From positions 1 to 64,000 of the forward strand of contig JAEZEH010000031.1 of the NCBI GenBank assembly GCA_023417785.1: DNA of 64,000 nucleotides, in the 5' to 3' direction. Below are positions 34,229-42,242 of the stretch, piece after piece. The DNA is from Bacteroidota bacterium. GTDB lineage: Bacteria; Bacteroidota; Bacteroidia; Cytophagales; Cyclobacteriaceae. Position 1 is the first letter of the stretch; each line of letters starts with the position of its first letter. Under the pieces are notes generated by a model that worked only from the letters and a program-made list of their open reading frames with translations, had not been told where the DNA came from and did no database searches. The translations under genes were made by a program, and so were the position numbers.

Positions 34229-34897
34229 ATGACCTATAAAGTTCTGCTCTTTAGCACAGGACTACTTCTCTTAGCCTGCCACCATGAAGAGAAGCCTGCC
34301 CTCGCCCCTGCAGCGGGCCCGTCTGTTGAACGACTGATCGATGGCAATCTGGCGTTTCGAAAATCAGTCCCGCGTAGTGAGATCGAAGCACTGGCACACG
34401 AACAGCATCCCTTTGCTGTAGTTGTATCGTGTTCCGATTCACGGGTACCGCCCGAACTGATCTTCGATCAAGGGTTGGGCGATCTGTTCGTCGTAAGAAC
34501 GGCGGGAAACATCGTCGGTGAATATGAATTGGGGAGTATCGAGTATGCTGTTGCCAATTTGCATACTCCGGTTATCATCGTCCTGGGCCATGACGAATGT
34601 GGCGCAATCCATGCATTCCATGAACACAAGAACGACAAGTTACCTGGCTACATCCAGTCCATTGTTGACTACATTAAACAGGAAAAGGAATTAAAAAATA
34701 TTGATGAATCAAGTCCCTCCTGTATGAGGCTACTGGTCAAGGGAAATGTACTCCATGGCGTACACGTGCTTAAGCAAGACCCGATGCTCGCAAACCTGAT
34801 CAGACAGGAAAAACTCACCATTGTTGGAGCCGTCTACCACCTCAGTGACGGCAGCGTTGAAATCCTGCAGGACACGCCGGTAAATATCGGTTGGTAA
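34229..34897 (+). CDS. lipoprotein beta-carbonic anhydrase
   Basis: The protein has 222 residues from the ATG at 34229. This start gives a clean lipoprotein signal (MTYKVLLFSTGLLLLAC); upstream ATG 34181 and TTG 34172 would add a second hydrophobic stretch. The zinc site is complete: SCSDSRVPPE supplies Cys and the Asp-Arg dyad, and GHDECGAI supplies His and Cys. It interconverts CO2 and bicarbonate. Beta-class enzymes are usually cytoplasmic; here the lipobox puts it in the envelope. It is divergent from the M20 peptidase gene. Confidence 0.88.
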   Translation: MTYKVLLFSTGLLLLACHHEEKPALAPAAGPSVERLIDGNLAFRKSVPRSEIEALAHEQHPFAVVVSCSDSRVPPELIFDQGLGDLFVVRTAGNIVGEYELGSIEYAVANLHTPVIIVLGHDECGAIHAFHEHKNDKLPGYIQSIVDYIKQEKELKNIDESSPSCMRLLVKGNVLHGVHVLKQDPMLANLIRQEKLTIVGAVYHLSDGSVEILQDTPVNIGW

Positions 34898-34954
34898 TCT
34901 ATGCTGGATGTCAGCAGGATGACCTAACTTGAGGAAAGAATTAATCCTCATTCA

Positions 34955-35464
34955 ATGACTTTTCCAATTAAAGCGGTTTTAACCTGTTGTATAGCGTTGC
35001 TTGTTTCCGCGACGTCAGTGGAGGCTCAGAAAAAGAAAACAGAAAGCGCGGTAATCTACCGGGGTAATCCGTCTTCGGCCATTTCGGCGTCGGTGACTAT
35101 TCCGGAAAACAAGCAGTACTTTTTTTCCAGCGGAACGGTGGCACAGTTAGCTGACTCCACGGCTGCGGCGGGAACGCGGGCGCGCTACGGCGACACGAAG
35201 ACTCAGGCTATCAGTATCCTTGAGCGATTGAAAAAGGGCCTGAACGACGAAGGCCTTACTCTTGGGAACGTGGTTTTCATGCGCGTGTATGTCGCCCCTG
35301 ACCCCGCGACAGGGAAACCTGATTTTCAGGGATGGTTTGACGCATACGCACAATACTTTGGAACAACAGCAAATCCGGTGAAGCCGGCGCGGTCTACCAT
35401 TGGTATTGCGCAACTCGTCAACCCGGATCTGCTTATCGAGATAGAAATTGTGGCTGTATACTGA
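34955..35464 (+). CDS. exported RidA-family protein
   Basis: The protein has 169 residues with a signal peptide ending near VEAQ (residue 25). The mature part is a RidA fold. The catalytic Arg (PARSTIGIAQL, equivalent to E. coli Arg105) and the conserved Glu near the C-terminus (LLIEIEIVAVY) are both present. Canonical RidA deaminates reactive enamines such as 2-aminoacrylate in the cytoplasm. An exported form would act on imines outside; the substrate is unknown. It starts 57 bases after the carbonic anhydrase stop, so cotranscription is plausible. Confidence 0.88.
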   Translation: MTFPIKAVLTCCIALLVSATSVEAQKKKTESAVIYRGNPSSAISASVTIPENKQYFFSSGTVAQLADSTAAAGTRARYGDTKTQAISILERLKKGLNDEGLTLGNVVFMRVYVAPDPATGKPDFQGWFDAYAQYFGTTANPVKPARSTIGIAQLVNPDLLIEIEIVAVY

Positions 35465-35588
35465 TTGTCCATGTTCAACGACCGCAAGCGGATTTGCGTG
35501 TCCGAGATTATCCAACAAATGCCTAACAGATGTCCATCTGCTGTATTATTCGGAGCAATGCAGCGGTTCTCTGTTTCCTCTTATGTTT

Positions 35589-35879
35589 CTAATGCTTGAA
35601 ATTCAAACCGTTCTCTTCCAACGCGGTCCTTAGCTTTGGTAACGAGCTTTTTCCAAACCCGTGAAAACTCAAAAGTTCTCTTTCGCTAAGCCTCGAAAGT
35701 TGTTCAATTGTAGTTATTCCGTTGTTTTCCAAGGCTCTTCGCGCTGGTGCAGAAAGCACCGAAAGGAATCCGTCTTTTGGTGTTTTCTCAGCTTCACAAA
35801 TTGGACAGGTCGGACAGTCGCTGCTTTTATAATATCTATGCCCTTTTTTGCAGGTCCTTAATGTTTGATTCGCTCCCAT
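35589..35879 (-). CDS. small protein with zinc-ribbon-like N-terminus and RpoA-CTD-like helix-hairpin-helix domain
   Basis: The protein has 96 residues from the ATG at 35879. Residues about 8-28 hold a Cys/His cluster (CKKGHRYY followed by DCPTCPIC). Residues about 38-96 form a helix-hairpin-helix unit like the RNA polymerase alpha C-terminal domain, visible in LSAPARRALENNGITTIEQLSRLSERELLSFHGFGKSSL. That fold contacts DNA or transcription factors. The combination suggests a small nucleic-acid-binding protein; no function is known. It is the last gene of a minus-strand trio. Confidence 0.8.
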   Translation of the reverse strand: MGANQTLRTCKKGHRYYKSSDCPTCPICEAEKTPKDGFLSVLSAPARRALENNGITTIEQLSRLSERELLSFHGFGKSSLPKLRTALEENGLNFKH

Positions 35880-35909
35880 ATCTAACTTTGTCGGCAATAC
35901 AACATGAAT

Positions 35910-36191
35910 TTATTGATTGCGATTAATTGCTTTCATTAATTCATAGACGTCACACGCAGAAACATAGCTTACTCTCCTACCATCTCGAATAAATCCTGCA
36001 GTTCCGATCACAGCAACTCGTCTGCCTTCAGCATTAATATTTTGCAACCTCTCACAGTTTTCGATTACGGCATTCTTCCCAAAGTAAAACTCTTCGCCAA
36101 TAACCCTCCATTGCGCGTTATCCGCAAAATACGGATAGGCCGTTTGAACACTCCCGTTGGAAAATGCCGCTGCGATTGCTTTTAACATCAT
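35910..36191 (-). CDS. SnoaL-like NTF2-fold protein, probably C-terminally short
   Basis: The protein has 93 residues from the ATG at 36191. It reads as an NTF2-like domain: LKAIAAAFSNGSVQTAYPYFADNAQWRVIGEEFYFGK then NAEGRRVAVIGTAGF and the SYVSACDVYE strand. The usual final strand (roughly YEF...KIxSIxSY) is missing. A shifted frame after DVYE reads FNESN, stop, SQSINSCCIA, which resembles it. The 3' end may therefore be decayed by a small indel plus a stop. Function unknown. It lies 47 bases downstream of the SRPBCC gene. Confidence 0.6.
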   Translation of the reverse strand: MMLKAIAAAFSNGSVQTAYPYFADNAQWRVIGEEFYFGKNAVIENCERLQNINAEGRRVAVIGTAGFIRDGRRVSYVSACDVYELMKAINRNQ

Positions 36192-36238
36192 ATCTATCAA
36201 ATCGTTCTGATGGCTTCCACGGTATGTGAATACAAAAA

Positions 36239-36664
36239 CTAGTTTGCCTCAGTATACTTTTTAAAATTGTCCAGAATAGCCTGCCATCCCGCGCGCTGCA
36301 TTTCGACAGGATGCGTGTTCTCTGCGTCGAAGGTCTCGACTACTTCAACTGATTCGCCTTTAGGTGTAAAACTGATGTCCACACGCCGTCCATCGGACAT
36401 CGTATAGGCAATTCTGCTATTTGGGATCACCTCGTCGTAAACACCGCCAAAATCGAACTGCATACTTCCGTCTTTGGCAGCCATCGTGGTTTTGAATGAG
36501 CCTCCTTTTTTTAGATCGTTCTCCGCGAACGGTGCGTGCCAGTCATCAGAGGCTTGACACCATTTTGTGATGTGGACGGGTTCGCTCCAATAGTTCCATA
36601 CTTTGTCGATGTCAGCATTGATTATAGTTTGGACTGTGACAGACTTTCTTTCAGAAGTCTCCAT
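36239..36664 (-). CDS. SRPBCC (AHSA1-like) protein
   Basis: The protein has 141 residues. It has a helix-grip fold of the AHSA1/activator-of-HSP90 type, with TIINADIDKVWNYWSEP, HITKWCQASDDWHAP, the GGVYDEVIPNSRIAYTMSDGRRVDISF strands and HPVEMQRAGWQAILDNFKKY as the final helix. Ligand unknown; cytoplasmic. It is the first gene of a minus-strand set with the SnoaL-like and RpoA-CTD-like genes. Confidence 0.9.
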   Translation of the reverse strand: METSERKSVTVQTIINADIDKVWNYWSEPVHITKWCQASDDWHAPFAENDLKKGGSFKTTMAAKDGSMQFDFGGVYDEVIPNSRIAYTMSDGRRVDISFTPKGESVEVVETFDAENTHPVEMQRAGWQAILDNFKKYTEAN

Positions 36665-37033
36665 AAGTTCTGGTTTTTGAGTGTTTATTTATTTTTTTGT
36701 AAATGTCTTAACTTACGAGTTTTTGAATAACCAAAGTAAATGAACAACCCTCCAAATGAAAACCGTAACAACAGGGCGGCCAGGTCGGTGTTCCAGGATT
36801 CTAATATGAATGGGTGTCGCATTTCTTCTTGTTTCGTTTTACAAATCTACGGGACTGAACCGAAATTCGAGGTGGCCGAAAACGACATCCTGAGGGGGCG
36901 TTTGCGGAATAGCTGCGTAAATGTGAATCAGTTTCCGCCCCCTTTGTACCTTCGAAGAAACCATGAATGAATGATAAATCTGTTGACTTCGCGAAACAGT
37001 CGTTCCATCCGCATCGCGATGTTCGCGAATGAA
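36665..37033. other. 369-base intergenic region, no gene seen
   Basis: The gap lies between the SRPBCC gene start and the methyltransferase stop, both on the minus strand. An AT-rich stretch near 36685-36735 may hold the promoter of the SRPBCC set. A G-rich/C-rich pair (about 36893-36900 with 36936-36943) could form an 8-bp stem but has a long loop and no T-run. A 76-codon frame here has no protein-like character. Confidence 0.45.
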
Positions 37034-37672
37034 TCAACGTCCCGTTACCGGTGACCCTGATTGGATGGGTAGCTTTACAGCCATAATCGCTCCGCTGCCC
37101 CACGATTGCTTCGTTAGTACAAAGTCCGTCCGGGCGTCGAGGTATGAGATAAGTGCATTTACTTTTTCCGCATGACCGTCAGGCCAGTTAGGTTGTGATA
37201 ACATGTCGTCGATGAAATATATGCCACCGGGGTTGACCATGGCAAGCACCTCATCCAATAGTAGATATTTTCCGTGCCATGTATCAGCAAAAATAAAGTC
37301 AAATCTCTTCTCCAGGTTAGCCAATACCCAGTCACTTCCATCAATGCAGGTTAGCGTAAGACGCGAATCGTAGCCAAGATATTTTTCAGCGATTGAAAGC
37401 ACTTCCTGATCATTATCAACCGAAATCAGCGTTGACTGTGGGCCCATTCCGTCGAGAATCCATGCCGTTGATAAGCCTGTCCCTGTTCCAAGCTCAAGGA
37501 ACGTCCCACCGCGCTTCGATGCCGCCAGCGTACGGAGCAATGAACAAATGAGCAGGTCGGAGGCCATCGTAAATCCTGCTTCTGATGTTGTTCTCGCAAT
37601 GTCAATATAATTCCGAGGGTAACGACCGATGGGTTCGTCATTCATAATATTATGCTTTGCAATTTGCAGCAT
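37034..37672 (-). CDS. class I SAM-dependent methyltransferase (O-methyltransferase-like)
   Basis: The protein has 212 residues from the ATG at 37672; the ATG at 37645 is equally possible. The SAM motif I is FLELGTGTGLSTAWIL, the motif II Asp is in LISVDNDQE, and motif III-like FDFIFADTWHGKY follows. The fold matches small-molecule O-methyltransferases of the caffeoyl-CoA OMT type, but the substrate is not known. It is a separate gene, and the small 81-residue protein gene lies upstream on the same strand. Confidence 0.85.
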   Translation of the reverse strand: MLQIAKHNIMNDEPIGRYPRNYIDIARTTSEAGFTMASDLLICSLLRTLAASKRGGTFLELGTGTGLSTAWILDGMGPQSTLISVDNDQEVLSIAEKYLGYDSRLTLTCIDGSDWVLANLEKRFDFIFADTWHGKYLLLDEVLAMVNPGGIYFIDDMLSQPNWPDGHAEKVNALISYLDARTDFVLTKQSWGSGAIMAVKLPIQSGSPVTGR

Positions 37673-37763
37673 AATACTCAAAACAATTCATTCCTGTATA
37701 AGCGAAACAGGACTTTAACAACCACACGATCGTTTCATCGGACGCGATATTCGTTTAAGTATG

Positions 37764-38009
37764 CTATTTAAATCCGATCGGAATACTTCGAATGTCACTC
37801 TTTTCAACCTTGCAATGGTATTCGAGGGTGGCCACGACGCCTTCTTTCCGGACAATGACTTTCTGAACATCGAGAACTTTATATTCTATCGTGTTGCCGT
37901 TCTCGCTTACGTGAAACGCTTCGCCCTTAAAAGGCTTTTCATTGCTGTCGAAGAGCAGGCTTTCATGCGAAGGATCATCAAAGAGAAACTTGATCTTGAA
38001 TGATAGCAT
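37764..38009 (-). CDS. small conserved-looking protein, unrecognised
   Basis: This encodes 81 residues, with no signal peptide or membrane helix. It is a beta-rich sequence with mixed charges (VSENGNTIEYKVLDVQKVIV and VVATLEYHCKV read as beta strands). I recognise no family. The start is 5 bases after the P1 peptidase stop, so it is very probably cotranscribed and translated with it. That tight spacing is the best evidence that it is real. Confidence 0.6.
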   Translation of the reverse strand: MLSFKIKFLFDDPSHESLLFDSNEKPFKGEAFHVSENGNTIEYKVLDVQKVIVRKEGVVATLEYHCKVEKSDIRSIPIGFK

Positions 38010-38014
38010 ATCTT

Positions 38015-39139
38015 TTATTTTATACGGTTGTACTTCTTTAACAGTTCAATTACTTTCTCCACCGGAAGAGATTCGGCCACGTTGCCATCCTTTCCTTTCA
38101 TTGTTTCCGCGGCGAAAAGTGAATTCAATATGGCTTCCTCAGTAGCTTCAATGGCAGCCATGAAAAGCGACGTTACATTGTTGTTGTGCAGTGTCTCGCT
38201 TTTGTAAAGCGCGGAATCAACGGAATGCGGAATGAGATTCTGCTTAGCGGTAGAAAGGGCAATCACATAGTCGCCGCTCCCATTGGCGGCTACACCACCG
38301 GTCTTGCCCAGCCCCAGCATCGCACGCATAGCGAGTCGTTCGAGGTTTCGCGAATCCAGCGGTGCGTCAGTGATTACCACAATCATACATGAGCCGTCGG
38401 ATGAAGTAAGTGCCCTCTTGAAAGGATACCGGTCCAGTTCCCTTCCCACCGGCACGCCGGCGATTTCGAGCGTGCCACCAAAATTGGTTTGGGTCAGCAC
38501 CCCTACCGTATAGCCGCCCAGTATTTCAGGCAACACACGGGAGGCTGTTCCGATCCCGCCTTTGAATCCGAAACATACCGTTCCGGTTCCGGCTCCAATG
38601 TTGCCCTCCCCCACCCGGCCCGGCGCTGCGTTCTTAAGTGCAGCTAATACATTTTCTTCGCGGATGTATCGCTGACGGATGTCGTGAAGAAAGCCGTCAT
38701 TGGTTTCGCCGACCACGGCGTTGACGGATTGGACATCGCTATTTTCAGGTTGCGAGAGCGTATAAGTAAGCAGCCCCTGAATTCCCGCGGCGACGCCCAG
38801 CGTGTTGGTAAGAACGATGGGCGTCTCAATGTTGCCGAGTTCTTTCACCTGACTGTATCCCGCAAGCTTGCCAAAACCATTACCGATAAATATTGCAGCC
38901 GGTACTTTCCATTGGAATATGTTCCGGTCGTGAGGGATGATCGCTGTCACTCCCGTGCGAATAGCATCTCCTTCAATCAGGGTAACGTGCCCGACGCGAA
39001 CACCACTGACGTCGGTGATGGCGTTGAGTTTACCCGGAGGCATCACACCGATCTGGATGCCGTAATCGCGCAGGCGCTTTTTCTGGGCCGTGGCGAGGAA
39101 GGCAGGAATAATAAGCAGCAGCAAGGCAAGAGCTTTCAT
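38015..39139 (-). CDS. P1-family peptidase (DmpA/BapA type), exported
   Basis: The protein has 374 residues from the ATG at 39139, with a signal peptide ending near ATAQ (residue 19). DmpA/BapA proteins are N-terminal nucleophile aminopeptidases that process themselves. The self-cleavage and nucleophile region SSDGSCMIVVITDAPLDSRN is present, with Gly-Ser at the cut. GVAAGIQGLLTYTL and NAVVGETNDGF supply conserved binding residues. The family cuts beta-Ala or D-Ala N-terminal peptides; the specificity here is unknown. It forms a pair with the small 81-residue protein. Confidence 0.92.
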   Translation of the reverse strand: MKALALLLLIIPAFLATAQKKRLRDYGIQIGVMPPGKLNAITDVSGVRVGHVTLIEGDAIRTGVTAIIPHDRNIFQWKVPAAIFIGNGFGKLAGYSQVKELGNIETPIVLTNTLGVAAGIQGLLTYTLSQPENSDVQSVNAVVGETNDGFLHDIRQRYIREENVLAALKNAAPGRVGEGNIGAGTGTVCFGFKGGIGTASRVLPEILGGYTVGVLTQTNFGGTLEIAGVPVGRELDRYPFKRALTSSDGSCMIVVITDAPLDSRNLERLAMRAMLGLGKTGGVAANGSGDYVIALSTAKQNLIPHSVDSALYKSETLHNNNVTSLFMAAIEATEEAILNSLFAAETMKGKDGNVAESLPVEKVIELLKKYNRIK

Positions 39140-39213
39140 ACACCCAGTATACGGAATGCCTCTGGATAACACAAATGAAATGCCCGCCGGCCTATGATTT
39201 CAGATGGGGCGAA

Positions 39214-39969
39214 TCACATATTTATCCCGCCCGAAACTTCCATGCGCTGACCATTTATCCATCTCGCATCGTCGGTACACAAAAACGCTACGACACCACC
39301 AATGTCGTCGGCATTACCGACACGATTGAGCGGCGAAAGACTCGATAAACGCGCCTTCATTTCAGGATTATTGCGAATAGCGGCATTGTTGAAGTCGGTT
39401 TCAATTGGTCCCGGCGCCACAACATTGGCACGAATACCACGCGCGCCGTTTTCCTTCGCAACATATTTTGCCAGTACCTCAACAGCGCCTTTCAAAGAGG
39501 CATAAACCGAATAACCAGGTACACAAAAACGTGTCGTCCCGGTCGATACGAAAACCACTGCTCCGCCGTCGTTCATGACAGGAAGGATACGCTGAGTGAG
39601 GAAGTAAACACCCTTGTAATGAATGTTCAGCAAGTTGTCAAATGCTTCCTCGCTAACCTCTGCCATGGGTATGGTCGCGCCGGTACCGGCGTTGTTGATA
39701 AGGAAGTCCAGCCTGTCGGTGTTCCATGTCTCTTTAAGTAATCCGGTCACTTTGTTAACGAAGCCCACTAACGTTTTCACTGCAATCATATCTAGTTGAA
39801 GTGCCTTTGCCTTGCGGCCCCTTCGTTCAATTTGTGAAACTACTTCCTCGGCGTCCACCTTATTCGTGTTATAGGTGAGAATTACATCAATACCCTTTTC
39901 TGCCAGCGCAAGTGCCATGTCTTTTCCCAAACCACGGCTGCCGCCGGTAACTAGTGCAATTTTTGTCAT
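39214..39969 (-). CDS. SDR-family oxidoreductase
   Basis: The protein has 251 residues with a Rossmann fold. The cofactor-binding motif is TGGSRGLGKD (residues 8-17), NNAG is present in LINNAGTG, and the active-site Tyr-Lys pair is YASLK in GYSVYASLKGA with the upstream Ser in VSTG. The acceptor Thr rather than Arg near the end of beta-2 (TYNTN) is not decisive between NAD and NADP. It resembles 3-oxoacyl-ACP reductase-like SDRs of unknown substrate. It starts 32 bases downstream of the AraC operator and 86 bases after the AraC stop on the same strand. Confidence 0.92.
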   Translation of the reverse strand: MTKIALVTGGSRGLGKDMALALAEKGIDVILTYNTNKVDAEEVVSQIERRGRKAKALQLDMIAVKTLVGFVNKVTGLLKETWNTDRLDFLINNAGTGATIPMAEVSEEAFDNLLNIHYKGVYFLTQRILPVMNDGGAVVFVSTGTTRFCVPGYSVYASLKGAVEVLAKYVAKENGARGIRANVVAPGPIETDFNNAAIRNNPEMKARLSSLSPLNRVGNADDIGGVVAFLCTDDARWINGQRMEVSGGINM

Positions 39970-40000
39970 GCGTTATTGTTTTTTGTTTAAGGTTCAAAAA

Positions 40001-40050
40001 TCACCATCTGCACTAAGGAAAAATGGTGACAGCGTCAGAAAAAATGGTGA
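40001..40050. promoter_or_regulatory. AraC-type operator: 21-bp-spaced direct repeats plus inverted half-site
   Basis: The 11-mer AAAAATGGTGA occurs twice, at 40019-40029 and 40040-40050, with start-to-start spacing 21 bp, two helical turns. A third copy of the core in opposite orientation (TCACCAT) lies at 40001-40007. The block sits between the araC stop (40056) and the SDR start (39969), 32-81 bases upstream of the SDR gene. This spacing is typical of AraC/XylS operators with two tandem half-sites. Confidence 0.75.
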
Positions 40051-40055
40051 GCAGT

Positions 40056-40439
40056 TCAGAATTTATGAAGGCGTGCCCTGTATTCTTTTGGTGTTACGCC
40101 GGCAAACCGCTTGAAAAATTTTGTGAAGTTGGACGGATCATAAGTTAGCCGGCGCGCGATGTCGGCAATCGGTTCATCCGTTTCACTCAGTAGTTGTTTT
40201 GCGACATCCACTAATCGATTCTCATAAAGCGAGCACGGCGATGCTCCCAGAACATCCTGAATGGTGTTACTCAGATGCCTTGGATGTATGTGAAGGATTT
40301 CAGCAAAGTCGCGAATCTCGAAAGTTCGGTCGAGTTTGCCGTCGCGGAGATCAACCATATGTTTGTCCAGTTCATGCAGGTAGTCTTTCAGGATCGCCCG
40401 CGGACGGAAGGTGCTGGTTCGAGCGGAAGGATTTTCCAT
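40056..40439 (-). CDS. AraC-family transcription factor, DNA-binding domain only
   Basis: The protein has 127 residues. It is almost entirely an AraC C-terminal double helix-turn-helix: the first HTH is FAEILHIHPRHLSNTIQDV, the second is PIADIARRLTYDPSNFTKFFKRFAGVTPKEYR. The short N-terminus (~25 residues) has no ligand-binding domain. It likely controls the adjacent SDR gene through the direct repeats just downstream of its own stop, and perhaps itself. Lacking a sensor domain, it may respond by level or by a partner. Confidence 0.88.
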   Translation of the reverse strand: MENPSARTSTFRPRAILKDYLHELDKHMVDLRDGKLDRTFEIRDFAEILHIHPRHLSNTIQDVLGASPCSLYENRLVDVAKQLLSETDEPIADIARRLTYDPSNFTKFFKRFAGVTPKEYRARLHKF

Positions 40440-40527
40440 TTTTGCAGGATGGTTTTACTGATACTGTCGGATGAGAATGTTTTTTATTGCATAAGTGATC
40501 CACGACAACCTGATCTAATGATTCTCA

Positions 40528-41013
40528 TCAGATTTCAACGGGTTCTCCAGGACAATGATCCATGACTCTGACATCCAGTCGGCCTGCCGCAGATTTTAAA
40601 AATTTGACAACCGTGTCTTTGTCGTCGGCGGCTAACAAATGAATCCGGCGGTCACCCGACAGTTTGAGGTAACCATCGTAAATATCCTTGTGAACTGTCG
40701 ACGACACGGCGCGCAACTGCATCTTCTGACTTACCCGGCTTTTGCGGACAAACAAGCAGTCGATAAATTCAAAGGTACCACGTTCGCCGCTGCGGAAACC
40801 TAAAATCCAAAGGTAGTCGTGATATGTTTTCTTTTGAAAATCAATACGAAGACGGTAATGCGTTGTAAATATCAGCAAAGCCAGAAAAGCAAGCACGCCC
40901 GAAACAACCACATTATTGCGAAGAGTGGCCAGTGCCACCACGACGAACAGCACTCCTGTAAAAATCATGAAGCCGGAGAAATAGCCGGAAGTTTTGAAGT
41001 CAACGATTTTCAT
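40528..41013 (-). CDS. small two-helix membrane protein with soluble C-terminal domain
   Basis: The protein has 161 residues. Two membrane helices lie at about residues 13-29 and 35-52, joined by a short turn. The remaining ~105 residues are beta-rich and resemble a bacterial PH-like domain (LRIDFQKKTYHDYLWILGFRSGE), though the match is weak. No family recognised with confidence. It lies 12 bases downstream of the GNAT gene and is likely the third gene of that operon. Confidence 0.75.
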   Translation of the reverse strand: MKIVDFKTSGYFSGFMIFTGVLFVVVALATLRNNVVVSGVLAFLALLIFTTHYRLRIDFQKKTYHDYLWILGFRSGERGTFEFIDCLFVRKSRVSQKMQLRAVSSTVHKDIYDGYLKLSGDRRIHLLAADDKDTVVKFLKSAAGRLDVRVMDHCPGEPVEI

Positions 41014-41025
41014 AATTCGGTTAAA

Positions 41026-41472
41026 TTAAGCCTGAGAAAAAGACCTCTTTATGATGTCGCGTTTCGTAATCATCATTCCCGAGCCAAATTTCTCGTTCGG
41101 TCTATCCTGGAAACCAAATGCTCTGTAAAAGTTTTCGCGTCCTTTGCTGGCGAACAGGCCGATATTGGTGTTATCGGCAACATTCTTGTCGAGCCAACCG
41201 AAGATTTCGTCCATTATTCGCCTGCCCACACCCATGCGTTGAAATTCAGGAATCACAAGAACATCCTGAACGTGGACATAGATATGACCGTCGCCTATGA
41301 GTCGCCCCATGCCAACGGCCTCGCCGTTTGAACCTTCAGCAACAACACAAAATAACGAGCTCGCCAACGCCTTAGTCGCGATTTCAGGGTCATAGATTCG
41401 CCATCCGCAGCGTTGACGTAACATATTGTACTCGTCGCAGGTGGGAAGGCGTTGAGCTATCCGTAGAATCAT
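41026..41472 (-). CDS. GNAT-family N-acetyltransferase
   Basis: The protein has 148 residues from the ATG at 41472. It is a single acetyl-CoA-dependent GNAT domain. The acetyl-CoA pyrophosphate loop is QRMGVGRRIM, preceded by the VHVQDVLVIPEF strand and followed by GLFASKGRENFYRAFGF, which supplies the conserved Tyr. The acceptor is unknown. It begins 7 bases after the SIMPL gene stop and is cotranscribed with it. Confidence 0.9.
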   Translation of the reverse strand: MILRIAQRLPTCDEYNMLRQRCGWRIYDPEIATKALASSLFCVVAEGSNGEAVGMGRLIGDGHIYVHVQDVLVIPEFQRMGVGRRIMDEIFGWLDKNVADNTNIGLFASKGRENFYRAFGFQDRPNEKFGSGMMITKRDIIKRSFSQA

Positions 41473-41479
41473 AAGCAGG

Positions 41480-42184
41480 CTATTGTAGCATAAATCGCAC
41501 TTCAACACGGCACGCTATTCTGATCTTCGCAAATTCAATATCAGCGGCACTTTTTCCCTGGCGTTGATTCATCACTCTGAACAGCCCGGGTACGTCTTCT
41601 TGAAGAGCTGATGCAACAGACATTGGATCGAAATCCGAAATAAAAATCGCTTTCCCTACCTGTTGCTCAAGCGGATCAGTCAGATATTTCGCCTGACTGC
41701 GGGCGCGTGAAATAGCTTTTGTCCGCAGATGCAGAAGAAGGTTTTCGGTATCAGAATATTCGGTTTTCGTCAGTCGCACATTTGCTATGCCAAGTTCTTC
41801 AAGTGTAACGACTACTTCCCCCGCTGTAATGGCATCGCCAACCATGAGGCTATATGACTTCGCTTTCAGAACATCCTGAGTTTTGAGAAAGTATTTTCTG
41901 AAGTTACTGGCCACGTCTTCCATTGATAGATCTTTCTTGGTGTCTATACCGAGGGCCTGAAGAGCCGATTCCATCTTTACCTCAAGGTTTTCAACCGAGA
42001 TTCGCCCCTTCGTGTCCTTTTCTGTAAGCATGATGTTAAGAAAAATCCGGTCCGGTACAACCAGCGTATCGACAGCAGCTGATGTTTCAATATACGGCTG
42101 GTCCAGGAAGTTTTTCTCCTGTGCATGGACGCCGATTCCCGCGAAAGACACTGTGAGAAAGAATACAAATACGGACTTATACAT
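41480..42184 (-). CDS. SIMPL-domain (DUF541) exported protein
   Basis: The protein has 234 residues. Signal peptide cleavage is near VHAQ (residue ~21). The remainder matches SIMPL/DUF541: an N-terminal ETSAAVDTLVVPDRIFLNIMLTEKDTKG strand pair, a central helical insertion with SMEDVASNFRKYFLKTQ, and the conserved KAISRARSQAKYL helix. SIMPL proteins are periplasmic or outer-membrane proteins of poorly known role, linked in some cases to stress resistance. It is first in a three-gene operon with GNAT and the membrane protein. Confidence 0.9.
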   Translation of the reverse strand: MYKSVFVFFLTVSFAGIGVHAQEKNFLDQPYIETSAAVDTLVVPDRIFLNIMLTEKDTKGRISVENLEVKMESALQALGIDTKKDLSMEDVASNFRKYFLKTQDVLKAKSYSLMVGDAITAGEVVVTLEELGIANVRLTKTEYSDTENLLLHLRTKAISRARSQAKYLTDPLEQQVGKAIFISDFDPMSVASALQEDVPGLFRVMNQRQGKSAADIEFAKIRIACRVEVRFMLQ

Positions 42185-42242
42185 AATAGAAAGGTAGTTA
42201 TTCAGATAACCGTTAATAGATTAATCTTTCGTTCAAGCACAA

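Noticed and set aside
36893..36943. GC-rich stem
   Set aside because: Long loop, no T-run, and no gene ends here that needs a terminator.
36740..36970. 76-codon frame in the gap at 36.7 kb
   Set aside because: Irregular composition, no start context and no recognised domain.
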